IMG/VR virus record: IMGVR_UViG_3300044615_001326
Span: 1-37,281 of that record
DNA length: 37,281 nt
Source: a virus
Strand: one strand, 5' to 3'
Of the stretch, positions 21,348-29,081 are shown one piece after another. Made by a program: the position numbers and the translations under genes. Positions within the stretch are counted from its first letter, which is position 1. Each line of letters opens with the position of its first letter. The notes under the pieces were generated by a model. It was not told the origin of the DNA, searched no databases, and saw only the letters and a program-made list of their open reading frames with translations.

Positions 21348-21974
21348 ATGCACATGACCTTCGGACGCAGTTGCGGCGGTGGATCGCTGCGTCCCCGCAC
21401 CGTCGTGGTTGCCCAGCCGCCGCGAGTGGAGCCGATCACGCTGACCGAAGCGAAGGAACACCTTCGCATTTTCCCCGAGTACGCCGAGGACGATCCCTAC
21501 GTGCAAGGGCTCATCACTGCGGCGCGGCGCGTGGCCGAGGAAAGCATCGGCATCGCATGGGCGTTGAAGCAGTACCGCGCGAAGGTGTGCGGGTGCATCG
21601 GATGCTCCTGCTCTTGCGGGTGCAACGACGCGGGCATCGAACTGCCCCATCCGCCGGTGCTTGTGGACGACGATCACCCCGTGACCGTCGAGACGCCCGA
21701 CGGCTTCGTTCCGCCCGAGGACTTCGCGGTTGACGCCGACAGGTTTCCCGCGGTGCTGGTGCCGCTTCGCGGGTGGCGTGGCCCCGCGACGATTCACTAC
21801 TGGGCGGGCGTGCTGCCTGGTGTGCAGGCGTTCGAAATGGCCCGCACGGGATGCCTGCAACTCATCGGCCACTGGTATCGCAACCGCGAAAGCGTCAGCG
21901 AACAACCGCTCGCGAAGGTGCCGCAGTCCGTGGATTACCTCTTTGGCCTGGAACGCCAGGCATGGAGGCTGTGA
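21348..21974 (+). CDS. Head-tail connector (gp6-like) with a Cys-rich insert
   Basis: 208 residues. The start PITLTEAKEHLRIFPEYAEDDPYVQGLITAARRVAEESIGIAW is the usual helical core of Phage_gp6-type connectors, which sit under the portal. Then, in place of the normal beta hairpin, comes CGCIGCSCSCGC, seven cysteines in twelve residues, before PPVLVDDDHPVTVE and the strand YWAGVL. C-terminal helix (FEMARTGCLQLIGHWYRNRE) fits the family. The Cys cluster suggests metal binding or disulphide locking of the ring, but could be a variable loop. Confidence 0.85.
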   Translation: MHMTFGRSCGGGSLRPRTVVVAQPPRVEPITLTEAKEHLRIFPEYAEDDPYVQGLITAARRVAEESIGIAWALKQYRAKVCGCIGCSCSCGCNDAGIELPHPPVLVDDDHPVTVETPDGFVPPEDFAVDADRFPAVLVPLRGWRGPATIHYWAGVLPGVQAFEMARTGCLQLIGHWYRNRESVSEQPLAKVPQSVDYLFGLERQAWRL

Positions 21975-22309
21975 TGGCGGTCGATGCCGGTGTTCTCCGC
22001 GAGACGGTGGCGATCGAAGCACCGCGGTACGAACGGAACGCGGTTGGCGAAATGATCCCTGTCGAACCGTGGGAGGTCGTCGCGCGACGCCGCGCGAAGA
22101 TCGAAGCGGTTGCCTACAACGAACAGCGGCAGTTGAACCAGATGGGCGGTTCCGCGTCGCACCTGGTCACGATGCGGTATTTCGAAGGGCTGACCGGAGG
22201 GATGCGGCTGCGGTGGGTGAGCCGCCGCGACCGGCTTCTCTACGTGTCCAGCGTCGTCGAGACGGGCGACCGCGAAGGGCTTGAAGTCTACGCCGAGGAG
22301 CGAGCGTAA
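21974..22309 (+). CDS. Head-tail joining (adaptor) protein
   Basis: 111 residues from ATG 21974, one base into the previous stop, GGAGG upstream. LRETVAIEAPRYERNAVGEMIPVEPWEVVARRRAKIEA, HLVTMRYFEGLTGGMRLRW and DRLLYVSSVVETGDREGLEVYA are typical of the SPP1 gp16 / phage head-tail joining family, a small beta barrel that plugs the portal exit. TAATG overlap with the next gene. Confidence 0.85.
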   Translation: MAVDAGVLRETVAIEAPRYERNAVGEMIPVEPWEVVARRRAKIEAVAYNEQRQLNQMGGSASHLVTMRYFEGLTGGMRLRWVSRRDRLLYVSSVVETGDREGLEVYAEERA

Positions 22310-22809
22310 TGGCCCGAGCCCGCTTCGTGACGTTCAACGCGTCCGACCTCATTCACGACCTCGATATGCTGCGGCGCGGCTTCGCGGAACTCCCGCCTGG
22401 TCTGGCTCGCGTCCACATTCGCGCCGCTATGAAGCGGGCCATGGCACCGTTGATGCCCATGTTTCGCGCCGCTGCACCGCGTCGATCCGGTCGGCTTCGT
22501 CGGAGCGTGACGACGATCACGAAGTTTGACGGGTCGAGTGGCCGGTTCTATTCGGCGGTCGGGTTCGGTCGGAGCAAGACGAAGAAGGGGCATCACGCGA
22601 TTCTGGTGGCCGACGGCACGAAGCCGCGATACACGCGGAAGCGAAAGCGCTGCGGGCTTATTCGGCCCAATCCCTCCATGGCCGCGCTTGCCGCCCAGGT
22701 GCGGGCGTCCGCTCCACCGGAGTTCGAAATGCAACTGGCGGTCGCTCTGGAGCGGGCCATCCGAGCGCTGCCCATCTACACCGCCCGCAGCCGCGCGGGG
22801 AGGGGATGA
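22309..22809 (+). CDS. HK97 gp10-like tail component
   Basis: 166 residues. N-terminal helix LIHDLDMLRRGFAELPPGLARVHIRAAMKRAM, then AAPRRSGRLRRSVTT and a KTKKGHHAILVADGTKPRY region, the pattern of the HK97 gp10 / minor tail family (neck protein joining connector and tail tube). The C-terminal 60 residues are basic then helical. The position between the adaptor and tail terminator agrees. Confidence 0.78.
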   Translation: MARARFVTFNASDLIHDLDMLRRGFAELPPGLARVHIRAAMKRAMAPLMPMFRAAAPRRSGRLRRSVTTITKFDGSSGRFYSAVGFGRSKTKKGHHAILVADGTKPRYTRKRKRCGLIRPNPSMAALAAQVRASAPPEFEMQLAVALERAIRALPIYTARSRAGRG

Positions 22810-23210
22810 TGCTCGCTCCCGAAGCATGGCTCTGGAAGGCGATCGAAACCGCGACGGGCGTACCGACGCACCCCGCCTACGTGCCGCGTGGTGCGGTGCC
22901 GCCCTACGTGGTCTTCGCGCGCGGCGGCACGCTTCGCGAGCGTCACGTGCGGGGGAACGCTGGTGTGCCCATCGCGTCGATCACCGCGATGGCGGTCGCG
23001 CCGAACTATCTGGACGCCAAGCAACTCGCGAACCGTGTTCGGCTGGCGGTCGATGGCAAGACCGTTGCAACCGAAGACGGTAGCCCATGGATCATGAGCG
23101 TGGCCCTCACCGACGAGGCCGACGCTGACCCTGAACTGTATGCGGGGGACGATCATCCCACGTATGCCGTGAATCTCACGTTCGACGTTCGCTTCACCGA
23201 GGAGGTATGA
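22806..23210 (+). CDS. Tail terminator / tail completion protein
   Basis: 134 residues, ATGA overlap. Begins with a helix (APEAWLWKAIETATGVPTHPAYVPRGAVPPYVVFA) and continues with strands IASITAMAVAPNYLDAKQLANRVRLAV, ending in AVNLTFDVRFTEE. This is the layout of DUF3168 or gpU-like tail terminators, which stop tube growth and join the head. ATG 22806 and 22809 are both possible. Confidence 0.75.
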   Translation: MMLAPEAWLWKAIETATGVPTHPAYVPRGAVPPYVVFARGGTLRERHVRGNAGVPIASITAMAVAPNYLDAKQLANRVRLAVDGKTVATEDGSPWIMSVALTDEADADPELYAGDDHPTYAVNLTFDVRFTEEV

Positions 23211-23212
23211 CG

Positions 23213-23626
23213 ATGGCCGCTTACACGATCACCGATTCCCAGGGCACGGAGATGTCCTTCGACGGCGTGAAGTTTCTCGCCACGAAGATCAGCGTCCAGC
23301 GCGGCGGCGGTTCGTCCGGCGGTGGCGACACCAATCGCATCGACGTTTCGCACCTGGGCCTTCCAAGCGGGAGCCAGAAGGTGTACCAGGCACCGCCGTT
23401 GAACGAGCCCGAGGACACCAGCGCGAACGGCGTCGTGGCGACCGTGACCGTGGACTTCCTCGACCTTCAGAAGCCCACCCGCAACGTCGAAAAGGCGATC
23501 GACCTGGGTGACAAACTGAAGATCACCGGCATGGCGAAATGCACCGAATACACGCTCGACGCGAACACGAACGATGTCATTCGCGGTCAGGCGAAGTTCG
23601 AAATGACCACGATCACGGACGGCTGA
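23213..23626 (+). CDS. Major tail (tube) protein candidate
   Basis: 137 residues from ATG 23213, with GAGGAGG seven bases upstream; the ATG at 23207 is too close to that site. Strand-rich: SQGTEMSFDGVKFLATKISVQRGG, a Gly/Ser loop, DTNRIDVSHLGLP, ATVTVDFLDLQKP and the ending AKFEMTTITDG. This fits the tail-tube fold shared by lambda gpV-like proteins. A second tube-like gene follows, so one may be the main tube subunit and the other a minor or decorating one. Confidence 0.72.
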   Translation: MAAYTITDSQGTEMSFDGVKFLATKISVQRGGGSSGGGDTNRIDVSHLGLPSGSQKVYQAPPLNEPEDTSANGVVATVTVDFLDLQKPTRNVEKAIDLGDKLKITGMAKCTEYTLDANTNDVIRGQAKFEMTTITDG

Positions 23627-23629
23627 CCC

Positions 23630-24109
23630 ATGCCGGTCGTCTGCTGGAAATGCGGTGGCACCGGCCAGATCACACCGCCACTGTCGTCCTCGATCCAGTG
23701 CCCGCAGTGCTTCGGCAACGGGCAACTGGTCGAGGACGCGCAGGGCTTACAGGTGGCGTGGGGCGGCGTCTACCTGGGCAGTCTGACCGGCGTCACCACG
23801 CAGTCGCCCACCGTGAGTATCGAAGATGTCACCGGACTGAACTCTCCGCTGGTGTCGTTTGGCACGCACACCGGAATGGTGAGGCAACTCATGTCAGGCG
23901 ACATCACACCTGGCACGGTGACGATCAACTTCATCGGCTTCAACGGGCTACGTGACGGCATGGTCGGACAGCGGGCCACGCTTACGGTGACGCATCCTTC
24001 CGGCAGTTTCGTGGGCGGCGTGAGTGCGATCCTTTTGAAATACACGTTCAACTTGGAACGAAACGCTCCCGCGTCGGGCAGCGCTGAGTTCCAGTTCACA
24101 GGAGTGTGA
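23630..24109 (+). CDS. Tail-tube-like protein with an N-terminal DnaJ-type zinc finger
   Basis: 159 residues. The first 35 residues are two CxxCxGxG units, CWKCGGTGQI and CPQCFGNGQL, separated by a short loop, as in the central zinc domain of DnaJ. The rest (from VAWGGVYLGSLTGVTT to SAEFQFTGV) is a strand-rich tail-tube-like domain with VTGLNSPLV, GTVTINFIGFNG and LKYTFNLERN. The join of a chaperone-type zinc finger to a virion tube domain is unusual. It may help folding, substrate recognition or crosslinking of the tube. Confidence 0.72.
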   Translation: MPVVCWKCGGTGQITPPLSSSIQCPQCFGNGQLVEDAQGLQVAWGGVYLGSLTGVTTQSPTVSIEDVTGLNSPLVSFGTHTGMVRQLMSGDITPGTVTINFIGFNGLRDGMVGQRATLTVTHPSGSFVGGVSAILLKYTFNLERNAPASGSAEFQFTGV

Positions 24110-24110
24110 G

Positions 24111-24458
24111 ATGCTTTCCAAAGATCAGATTCGCAACATGAAGCCGAGCCGCGGGCCGGTCGAGGTCAACGTGCCAGGGTGGGACGATACGGTTCTCCTT
24201 CGGTATCCGACGTTCAAGGAATGGATGGACTTGGTGCGTGACGCCAAGGCCAGCGAGGGCAGCGCGCCGTCTGCGGAGCAGATCGCCCGCGTCGTCGCGG
24301 TGTGCCTCGCGAACGAAGACGGGTCGCGCATGTTCAAGGCTGGCGAGGTCAGCGATCTACTCGACCAGGGCCACGAAGTGATGATGCACCTCCATAACGT
24401 CTGCTGGACGACGGTGCTGAAGGCCGACGGCATGGTGGAGCAAGCGGGAAAAAACTAA
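24111..24458 (+). CDS. Tail assembly chaperone G-like protein
   Basis: 115 residues. RYPTFKEWMDLVRDAKAS, VVAVCLANEDGSRMF and VMMHLHNVCWTTVL fit lambda gpG-type chaperones that coat the tape measure protein. The last codons run GGA AAA AAC TAA and contain A-AAA-AAC, the best known -1 slippery heptamer; a share of ribosomes should slip and read on into the T-like frame. Located directly before the tape measure gene, as always for this pair. Confidence 0.85.
   Translation: MLSKDQIRNMKPSRGPVEVNVPGWDDTVLLRYPTFKEWMDLVRDAKASEGSAPSAEQIARVVAVCLANEDGSRMFKAGEVSDLLDQGHEVMMHLHNVCWTTVLKADGMVEQAGKN
24449..24455 (+). promoter_or_regulatory. Programmed -1 ribosomal frameshift site
   Basis: A-AAA-AAC in the G reading frame, directly before the stop TAA at 24456. 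After a -1 slip the frame is CTA AGC GAC GAG CCG ATG, open to 24790. The fusion is 226 residues (115 from G, 111 from T). The same arrangement makes gpG-T in lambda. Confidence 0.88.
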
Positions 24459-24469
24459 GCGACGAGCCG

Positions 24470-24790
24470 ATGCGGCTGTTCCTGTATCGGCTCGCCCTGG
24501 AAATGCGGGAGATCGACCCCGATGAGATGGCGGAACGGATGCCGCTGCCGCTGGTGTGGGAGTGGATCGCGTTCTATCAGATGGAACCGTTCGGAGATGC
24601 GTGGCGTCGGACAGGGCGACTCGCGTCGATCGTGGCCGCGGCATCGGGTGCGAAGGTCGAGGGTTCGATGGAAGACCTGTTCATGCCTGGTGGTGGAAAG
24701 TATCGCGGCATGAATCAGACGGAGATGCAGATGCTCGAGGAGTTGCGAAAGATTCCCGCCCTGCGCGAGCAGATCGACCGAAGGAAATAG
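24470..24790 (+). CDS. Tail assembly chaperone T-like part (read by -1 frameshift)
   Basis: The frame continues from the slip at 24449-24455; its own ATG 24470 has no Shine-Dalgarno and is probably not used. MRLFLYRLALEMREIDPDEMAERMPLPLVWEWIAFYQMEPFGDAW is the typical T-domain sequence (helical, with W-EWIAFYQ-EPFGD). The end (MNQTEMQMLEELRKIPALREQ) is a helix that may contact tape measure or tube. It is expected only as part of the G-T fusion. Confidence 0.85.
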   Translation: MRLFLYRLALEMREIDPDEMAERMPLPLVWEWIAFYQMEPFGDAWRRTGRLASIVAAASGAKVEGSMEDLFMPGGGKYRGMNQTEMQMLEELRKIPALREQIDRRK

Positions 24791-24793
24791 CCC

Positions 24794-27223
24794 ATGGCGA
24801 TGTCACGAATCTCCGCGGTGTTCGACGCCGACACCGCGGGGCTCACGGCGGGATCGAAAGCGGCGGCGGCTGCGTTCCGATCACTGAGCGGAGACATCGC
24901 GTCACTCGACTCGACGTTTCGTCGTCTCGACGGATTTGCCCAGCAAGGTTTCTCGGGCATCGGCCCCGCCGCCGACGCGGCCCGCGAAGCAACCACGCGG
25001 CTGTTCAGTCAGGCATCGCTTCTGAATCTGGAGTGGCAAAACGGAGCGCTGACCATCGGGCAATACCGCGCGGCTCTCGACGGGCTCGCGGTCGAGGCGG
25101 CTAGGGTCGCTGATCTTGCGTCCCGCGGTGCCGCAATCGAGCGCCGCTTCGCAACGCCCGAATCGACCGTGATGGCGGCGCTGAGCGAATACAACGAACT
25201 GCTGGAAGCGGGCGTGTTGTCCGCGGGGGCTCACGCTCGCGCGGTTGCCGAGGCGACCGCCACGCTCACCCAATCCTCGGTCGTGACCGACGCGCTGGCT
25301 CAAAGCGCCAGGGAACGCGCCGCGATGGAGCAGCGTGCCCAGCAAGTGATTCGCGGGTCGCTATCCGCGGAGCAGCAATATGCCGCCGCGATTCGTGAAC
25401 TGGACGATCTTCGAACCGAAGGGCTACTGACCACGCAGCAATACGCTGCGGCGGTGGCCCAGGCTGACGAGCGGCTCCGCGAAACCTCTGGCGCGGCTCG
25501 CGCCGCCGCTGAAGCCGAAAGAGCCCGAAACGCGGTGCTTCAGCAGGGTGCCCAGGTCACGCGACAGGTGGCGACCGCCCAGGAAGCGTATCGCGAACGC
25601 GTGTCCGAACTTCGCGGGCTATTGCAGGCAGGAGCCATCACGCAACGCGCATTCGGTCGGGCTGTGGACGCGGCTCGCAAGGAAATGCGGGAAGCGGGCA
25701 ACGCGGCGACCGAATACCGCAGCAAGGCCAGCGGCCTGAACGCGGTGCTGGGGCGGCTGAACACCATCATCGCCCTTCAGGCCACGCAACTGTTCATCCA
25801 GTTGACCAGCGCGATCAGTCAGGCGGTGCGTGGCATCGTCAACATGGGCAACCAATCGCGTGAAGCAATCGACAAGATCGACCTTCTCGCAAAGCGAACC
25901 GGCCAGAGCCGCCAAGCCCTCGCGTCGCTGGAGTTCGTCGGTCGTCAGGCGGGCGTGGGGATCGAGCAACTCGCGACCGCCACCGCGAGGGCCGATCGTC
26001 TGTTCGTGCAGGCGCAGAACGGAAGCAAGCAGGCCGCAAACTCATTCAAGGCGATCGGGCTGTCCGTCGAGGAACTCGCGGGGCTGTCGCCCGAGGATCG
26101 CTTCAACGCGATTGCCGAAGCGATCGCACAGTTGCCCACGCAAGCCCAGCAGTCGGCGGCAGCGATCGCGATCTTCGGTCGGGCCGGTGCCGAACTGGTG
26201 CCGATGTTTCAGGATATGCAGGGCCAAATGGCCGCGGCTCGCGAGCAAGCCGAGCGGCTCGGGCTCGTGCTGACCGATCAACAGGTCGCGGGCGTCGATG
26301 CGATGAATGATTCCCTCGATGTCGCGTATGCGGCGTTCGAAGGGATCGTCCGTCAGGTGACGGCGGAACTGGCTCCAGCGATCAAAGCAGTTGCCGACCT
26401 GTGGACGGGCTTCGTCGCGGCGACCGGCGGTGCGAACATCGGAGCGGGCGTGGTGTCGCTGCTTCTCGACGGTGCCGAACTGGTGGCCCGCATCTTCGAT
26501 TACGCGGTAGCGGTGTTCACTCCGGTGTGGGACTACGCGAAGGCGGTGGTCAACGAACTGGGCGGTGTGGCGAACGTCTGGCAGGGTGTGATGGTTCTGT
26601 TTCAGTCCATCACGTTCGCGTTTCAGGGAGTGCTTCAGGGGCTGGTGTCCGTCGGTTCCGCGGTCGCTTCCGGCATCTACAAAGTGATGAAGTACGTATT
26701 CGACGGTGCCGCGTTCGTCGCGAAGCGGCTCGGGTATGACGAACTCTCCAAGTCACTGGAGGGAATGGCTGCGGCGTCGGATCAGTTTTCGGCGCAGGCG
26801 TATGAAAACATGATTCAAGCGGGCACCGCGGCAGGCGAAAACTTCACCGCAGCGGTCGATACGTTCTGGAAACCCGAAGACTACGGATTCAGGATGGGCG
26901 ACGCCGCAGCGGGCACGCTGGAGAACGGCATCGAGGAGTTCCGCAACCGCCTCCGACAAGGGCAGGCCGAAGCGGGCGAAGCGGTGAAGAAAGCCGGTGA
27001 CGGTGTCGCCGCGGGCGTCGCTGTCGCGGTGTCGGAGAAACTCGCGGGGGCTCTCGACGCCCGAAGCAAGGAAGGCAACGCGGAACTCCTGCGGCTCATG
27101 TACGGCAGCAACGTCAACCGCGTCGCGGAAAAGCAGTTGCAAGTGCAGGAGCAGATCGCGGAGGGCATCGACGAACTCAACGGGAACATCGACAACCTGG
27201 GGATGGAGGCGTTCGCGTTCTGA
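24794..27223 (+). CDS. Tape measure protein
   Basis: 809 residues, the longest gene. Long helical stretches rich in Ala, Gln, Arg and Glu fill residues 1-320 (repeated AQVTRQVATAQEAYRERV-like units). Residues about 350-520 carry NQSREAIDKIDLLAKRTGQSRQALASLEFVGRQAG, a phage-tape core. Residues about 530-650 are hydrophobic (SLLLDGAELVARIFDYAVAVF, QSITFAFQGVLQGLV), the part that may enter the host membrane. By the usual 1.5 angstrom per residue the tail would be near 120 nm, so the virion is a siphovirus. Starts right after the T frame. Confidence 0.9.
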   Translation: MAMSRISAVFDADTAGLTAGSKAAAAAFRSLSGDIASLDSTFRRLDGFAQQGFSGIGPAADAAREATTRLFSQASLLNLEWQNGALTIGQYRAALDGLAVEAARVADLASRGAAIERRFATPESTVMAALSEYNELLEAGVLSAGAHARAVAEATATLTQSSVVTDALAQSARERAAMEQRAQQVIRGSLSAEQQYAAAIRELDDLRTEGLLTTQQYAAAVAQADERLRETSGAARAAAEAERARNAVLQQGAQVTRQVATAQEAYRERVSELRGLLQAGAITQRAFGRAVDAARKEMREAGNAATEYRSKASGLNAVLGRLNTIIALQATQLFIQLTSAISQAVRGIVNMGNQSREAIDKIDLLAKRTGQSRQALASLEFVGRQAGVGIEQLATATARADRLFVQAQNGSKQAANSFKAIGLSVEELAGLSPEDRFNAIAEAIAQLPTQAQQSAAAIAIFGRAGAELVPMFQDMQGQMAAAREQAERLGLVLTDQQVAGVDAMNDSLDVAYAAFEGIVRQVTAELAPAIKAVADLWTGFVAATGGANIGAGVVSLLLDGAELVARIFDYAVAVFTPVWDYAKAVVNELGGVANVWQGVMVLFQSITFAFQGVLQGLVSVGSAVASGIYKVMKYVFDGAAFVAKRLGYDELSKSLEGMAAASDQFSAQAYENMIQAGTAAGENFTAAVDTFWKPEDYGFRMGDAAAGTLENGIEEFRNRLRQGQAEAGEAVKKAGDGVAAGVAVAVSEKLAGALDARSKEGNAELLRLMYGSNVNRVAEKQLQVQEQIAEGIDELNGNIDNLGMEAFAF

Positions 27224-28164
27224 TGGGCATCATCGCATGGAACGAAAGCGTGGCGTCGCGGGCGATGACCGTCGCTGTGGGCGAGGGTCTGGAGTTCACG
27301 CGTTCATTCACGGTGCAGGTGGACACGCCGACCACGCCGCTGATTCAGATCGTCAACGCGATCGGGATCGGGCTGTGGGCATCCCATCCCGAGGACTACT
27401 TCAGCCGCGCGCAGAAGTTCGATGTCAAGCCGCGAGGCTCGTCGCTTCTCCTGTACGAAGTCACCGTCCACTACAAGAAGGTGGACGAGAAGAACGAAGA
27501 CCGGCAGGAGCAAAAGCCAGGCGAGCCGCCGAAGCCCGAGACGGAGCCCGCGATCATGCCGAAGCCGGTGTGGTCGGGCGGAACCACCAGCAGCACGCAG
27601 CCGTTCACGGTGGACGCGAATGGAAAGCCCGTCACCAACTCCGCGGGCGTCCCGTTCCCCGACGCAGAGAAAAAAGTACCGACGCCCACGCTGTCGTTGG
27701 TGCGGCCCTACCCGTCATACAAAGCGATGAACACCGCGGTGGGCCGCATCGTGGGTCGCGTCAACTCCGCACCGTGGGCGGGCGGCGACATCGGTGAATG
27801 GCTATGCGAGTCCACGCGGTGGTCATGGAAGTCCGAGGGCCAGGGCAACGAGCAGTTGCGTTACGTGGAATGTCAGTTCGACTTCGCGTTTCAGGAAGAC
27901 GGCTGGGCGCAGAAACTTCTCGACGTTGGATACCAGCAGAAGGTGGACGACGAGGGCAACCCGTCGCCAAGCGGCGGCGAACTCGCGCCGATTCTCGGGC
28001 AGGACGGTAAGCCGGTGAAGGAGCCCGTGGGGCTGAACGGCCAGGGCGTGGCAATGAGCCCGCCGCCGTCGCCAACGAATCCCCCGCTGGTGATCAACAA
28101 CGGGAAGGGGGCGATGCCCTACAAATCCGCGAACTTCTCCAGCATCGTCGGAAGCCCATCGTAA
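27223..28164 (+). CDS. Distal tail protein (planctomycete-phage type)
   Basis: 313 residues, ATG shares one base with the tape measure stop. ASRAMTVAVGEGLEFTRSFTVQVDTPTTPLIQIVNAIGIGLWASHP, then FDVKPRGSSLLLYEVTVHYKK, a Lys/Glu/Pro-rich linker, WSGGTTSSTQPFTVDANG and VECQFDFAFQEDGWAQKLLDVGYQQK. It is beta-rich and sits where lambda M/L or Dit-type proteins are found. The sequence style recalls tail proteins of planctomycete prophages. The linker may be disordered. TAATG overlap with the Ser-rich protein. Confidence 0.65.
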   Translation: MGIIAWNESVASRAMTVAVGEGLEFTRSFTVQVDTPTTPLIQIVNAIGIGLWASHPEDYFSRAQKFDVKPRGSSLLLYEVTVHYKKVDEKNEDRQEQKPGEPPKPETEPAIMPKPVWSGGTTSSTQPFTVDANGKPVTNSAGVPFPDAEKKVPTPTLSLVRPYPSYKAMNTAVGRIVGRVNSAPWAGGDIGEWLCESTRWSWKSEGQGNEQLRYVECQFDFAFQEDGWAQKLLDVGYQQKVDDEGNPSPSGGELAPILGQDGKPVKEPVGLNGQGVAMSPPPSPTNPPLVINNGKGAMPYKSANFSSIVGSPS

Positions 28165-29081
28165 TGGCAAAGCCCGTCGGCTTTACCCGTGAGGCGGCGC
28201 AGCGAGTCGCAAGCGCGGTGCGCCGCGTGGAGGGCGGCGAGGGTGCCGGTGCGGGATGGCACGCGTACCGCAGCGATGAAGCCGAGACGGTTTTCCTGCG
28301 GCTGACGGGGCCGCTCGCGAACTGCGGCAGCGCGCAGGCGGTGCCGGTCAAACTGGGCTCCGCATCATCGCGATGCCCTGAGTTCGTGGACGGCAAGGGC
28401 AAGGAAGCACCTGTCCGCGACATCGGCAACGTCGTCCGAACGTACCGCTTCGCGATGGACGAGGAGCCGAATCAACCGCTCGAGCCTGGGACGGTTGTCG
28501 AGTGCGACTACCGCAAGCCGACAAGCAAGGGCGAAAAGGGCTTCTGGCGGTTGGTGCGGGTGTTGGACTGCGATTGCGGTTCAGAGTCGTCGTCGTCGAG
28601 TTCATCGGCATCCAGTTCATCGGCGTCCAGTAGTTCGCACTCGTCGAGTTCGCACTATTCGTCGTCGTCGAGTTCGCATCCTTCATCGTCGAGCAGTTGG
28701 CACCCGTCGTCGTCCTCGTCGAGCAGTTGGCACCCATCATCGTCGAGCAGTTGGAGCGAGTCGTCGAGCGAATCGTCGAGCGAATCGTCGGGCTCCAGCG
28801 GCAGCAACTCCAGCGGGTCGAGCGGCTCGGGCGGTTCAAGCGGGTCGAGTGGCTCGGGCGGCTCGGGCTCCAGCGGCTCGGGCAGCGGTGATCCCGATCC
28901 CTGCGCGACGGTCGATCCGGCAACGCTGCGCCGCGTGGCACCGACCGTCCGCATGGTCAACGGCAGAGCGACCGTCGAGGGCGTGACGCTGTTCGGCTTC
29001 GATTCGTCTGGCGACCTGGTGCGTGTCGATGTCGGTGATCTTGTGGCGGCGGTGCTGGAAGCGGTCGGAGTGAAACCGTGA
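28164..29081 (+). CDS. Tail protein with a long Ser-rich linker
   Basis: 305 residues. Residues 1-138 form a folded part (GFTREAAQRVASAVRRVEG, then VVRTYRFAMDEEPNQPLEPGTVVECDYRK and FWRLVRVLDCDCG). Residues about 140-241 are almost only Ser, later Ser/Gly, with inserted Ala, His-Ser, Tyr, HPS, WHPS, WSE and GSSG units. The last 60 residues (PATLRRVAPTVRMVNGRATVEGVTLFGFDSSGDLVRV) are folded again. Ser-rich virion linkers can be glycosylated, and two glycosyltransferases follow two genes downstream. Function in adsorption or as a flexible spacer is inferred. Confidence 0.78.
   Translation: MAKPVGFTREAAQRVASAVRRVEGGEGAGAGWHAYRSDEAETVFLRLTGPLANCGSAQAVPVKLGSASSRCPEFVDGKGKEAPVRDIGNVVRTYRFAMDEEPNQPLEPGTVVECDYRKPTSKGEKGFWRLVRVLDCDCGSESSSSSSSASSSSASSSSHSSSSHYSSSSSSHPSSSSSWHPSSSSSSSWHPSSSSSWSESSSESSSESSGSSGSNSSGSSGSGGSSGSSGSGGSGSSGSGSGDPDPCATVDPATLRRVAPTVRMVNGRATVEGVTLFGFDSSGDLVRVDVGDLVAAVLEAVGVKP
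28580..28890 (+). repeat. Degenerate Ser-codon repeat tract
   Basis: About 310 bases of TCG/TCA/AGC/AGT codon repeats. GTCGAGCAGTTGG occurs three times (near 28688, 28719 and 28742), so part of the tract grew by direct duplication. Mixed Ser codons in the rest argue for selection on the protein, not only for slippage. Confidence 0.75.

Noticed and set aside
19965-22022. 685-residue open frame on the minus strand
   Set aside because: It mirrors the capsid and connector genes; composition is His/Arg/Asp-rich antisense of GC-rich codons, without any domain. Antisense shadow.
24211-24245. GACGTTCAAGG in the G-like chaperone gene
   Set aside because: Inside a gene, without a TASSST box 16 bases downstream; chance match to class II.
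28580-28890. Ser-codon repeats considered as a CRISPR or phase-variable tract
   Set aside because: No spacers, and unit length is in codons with mixed synonymous use; it is a protein low-complexity region.
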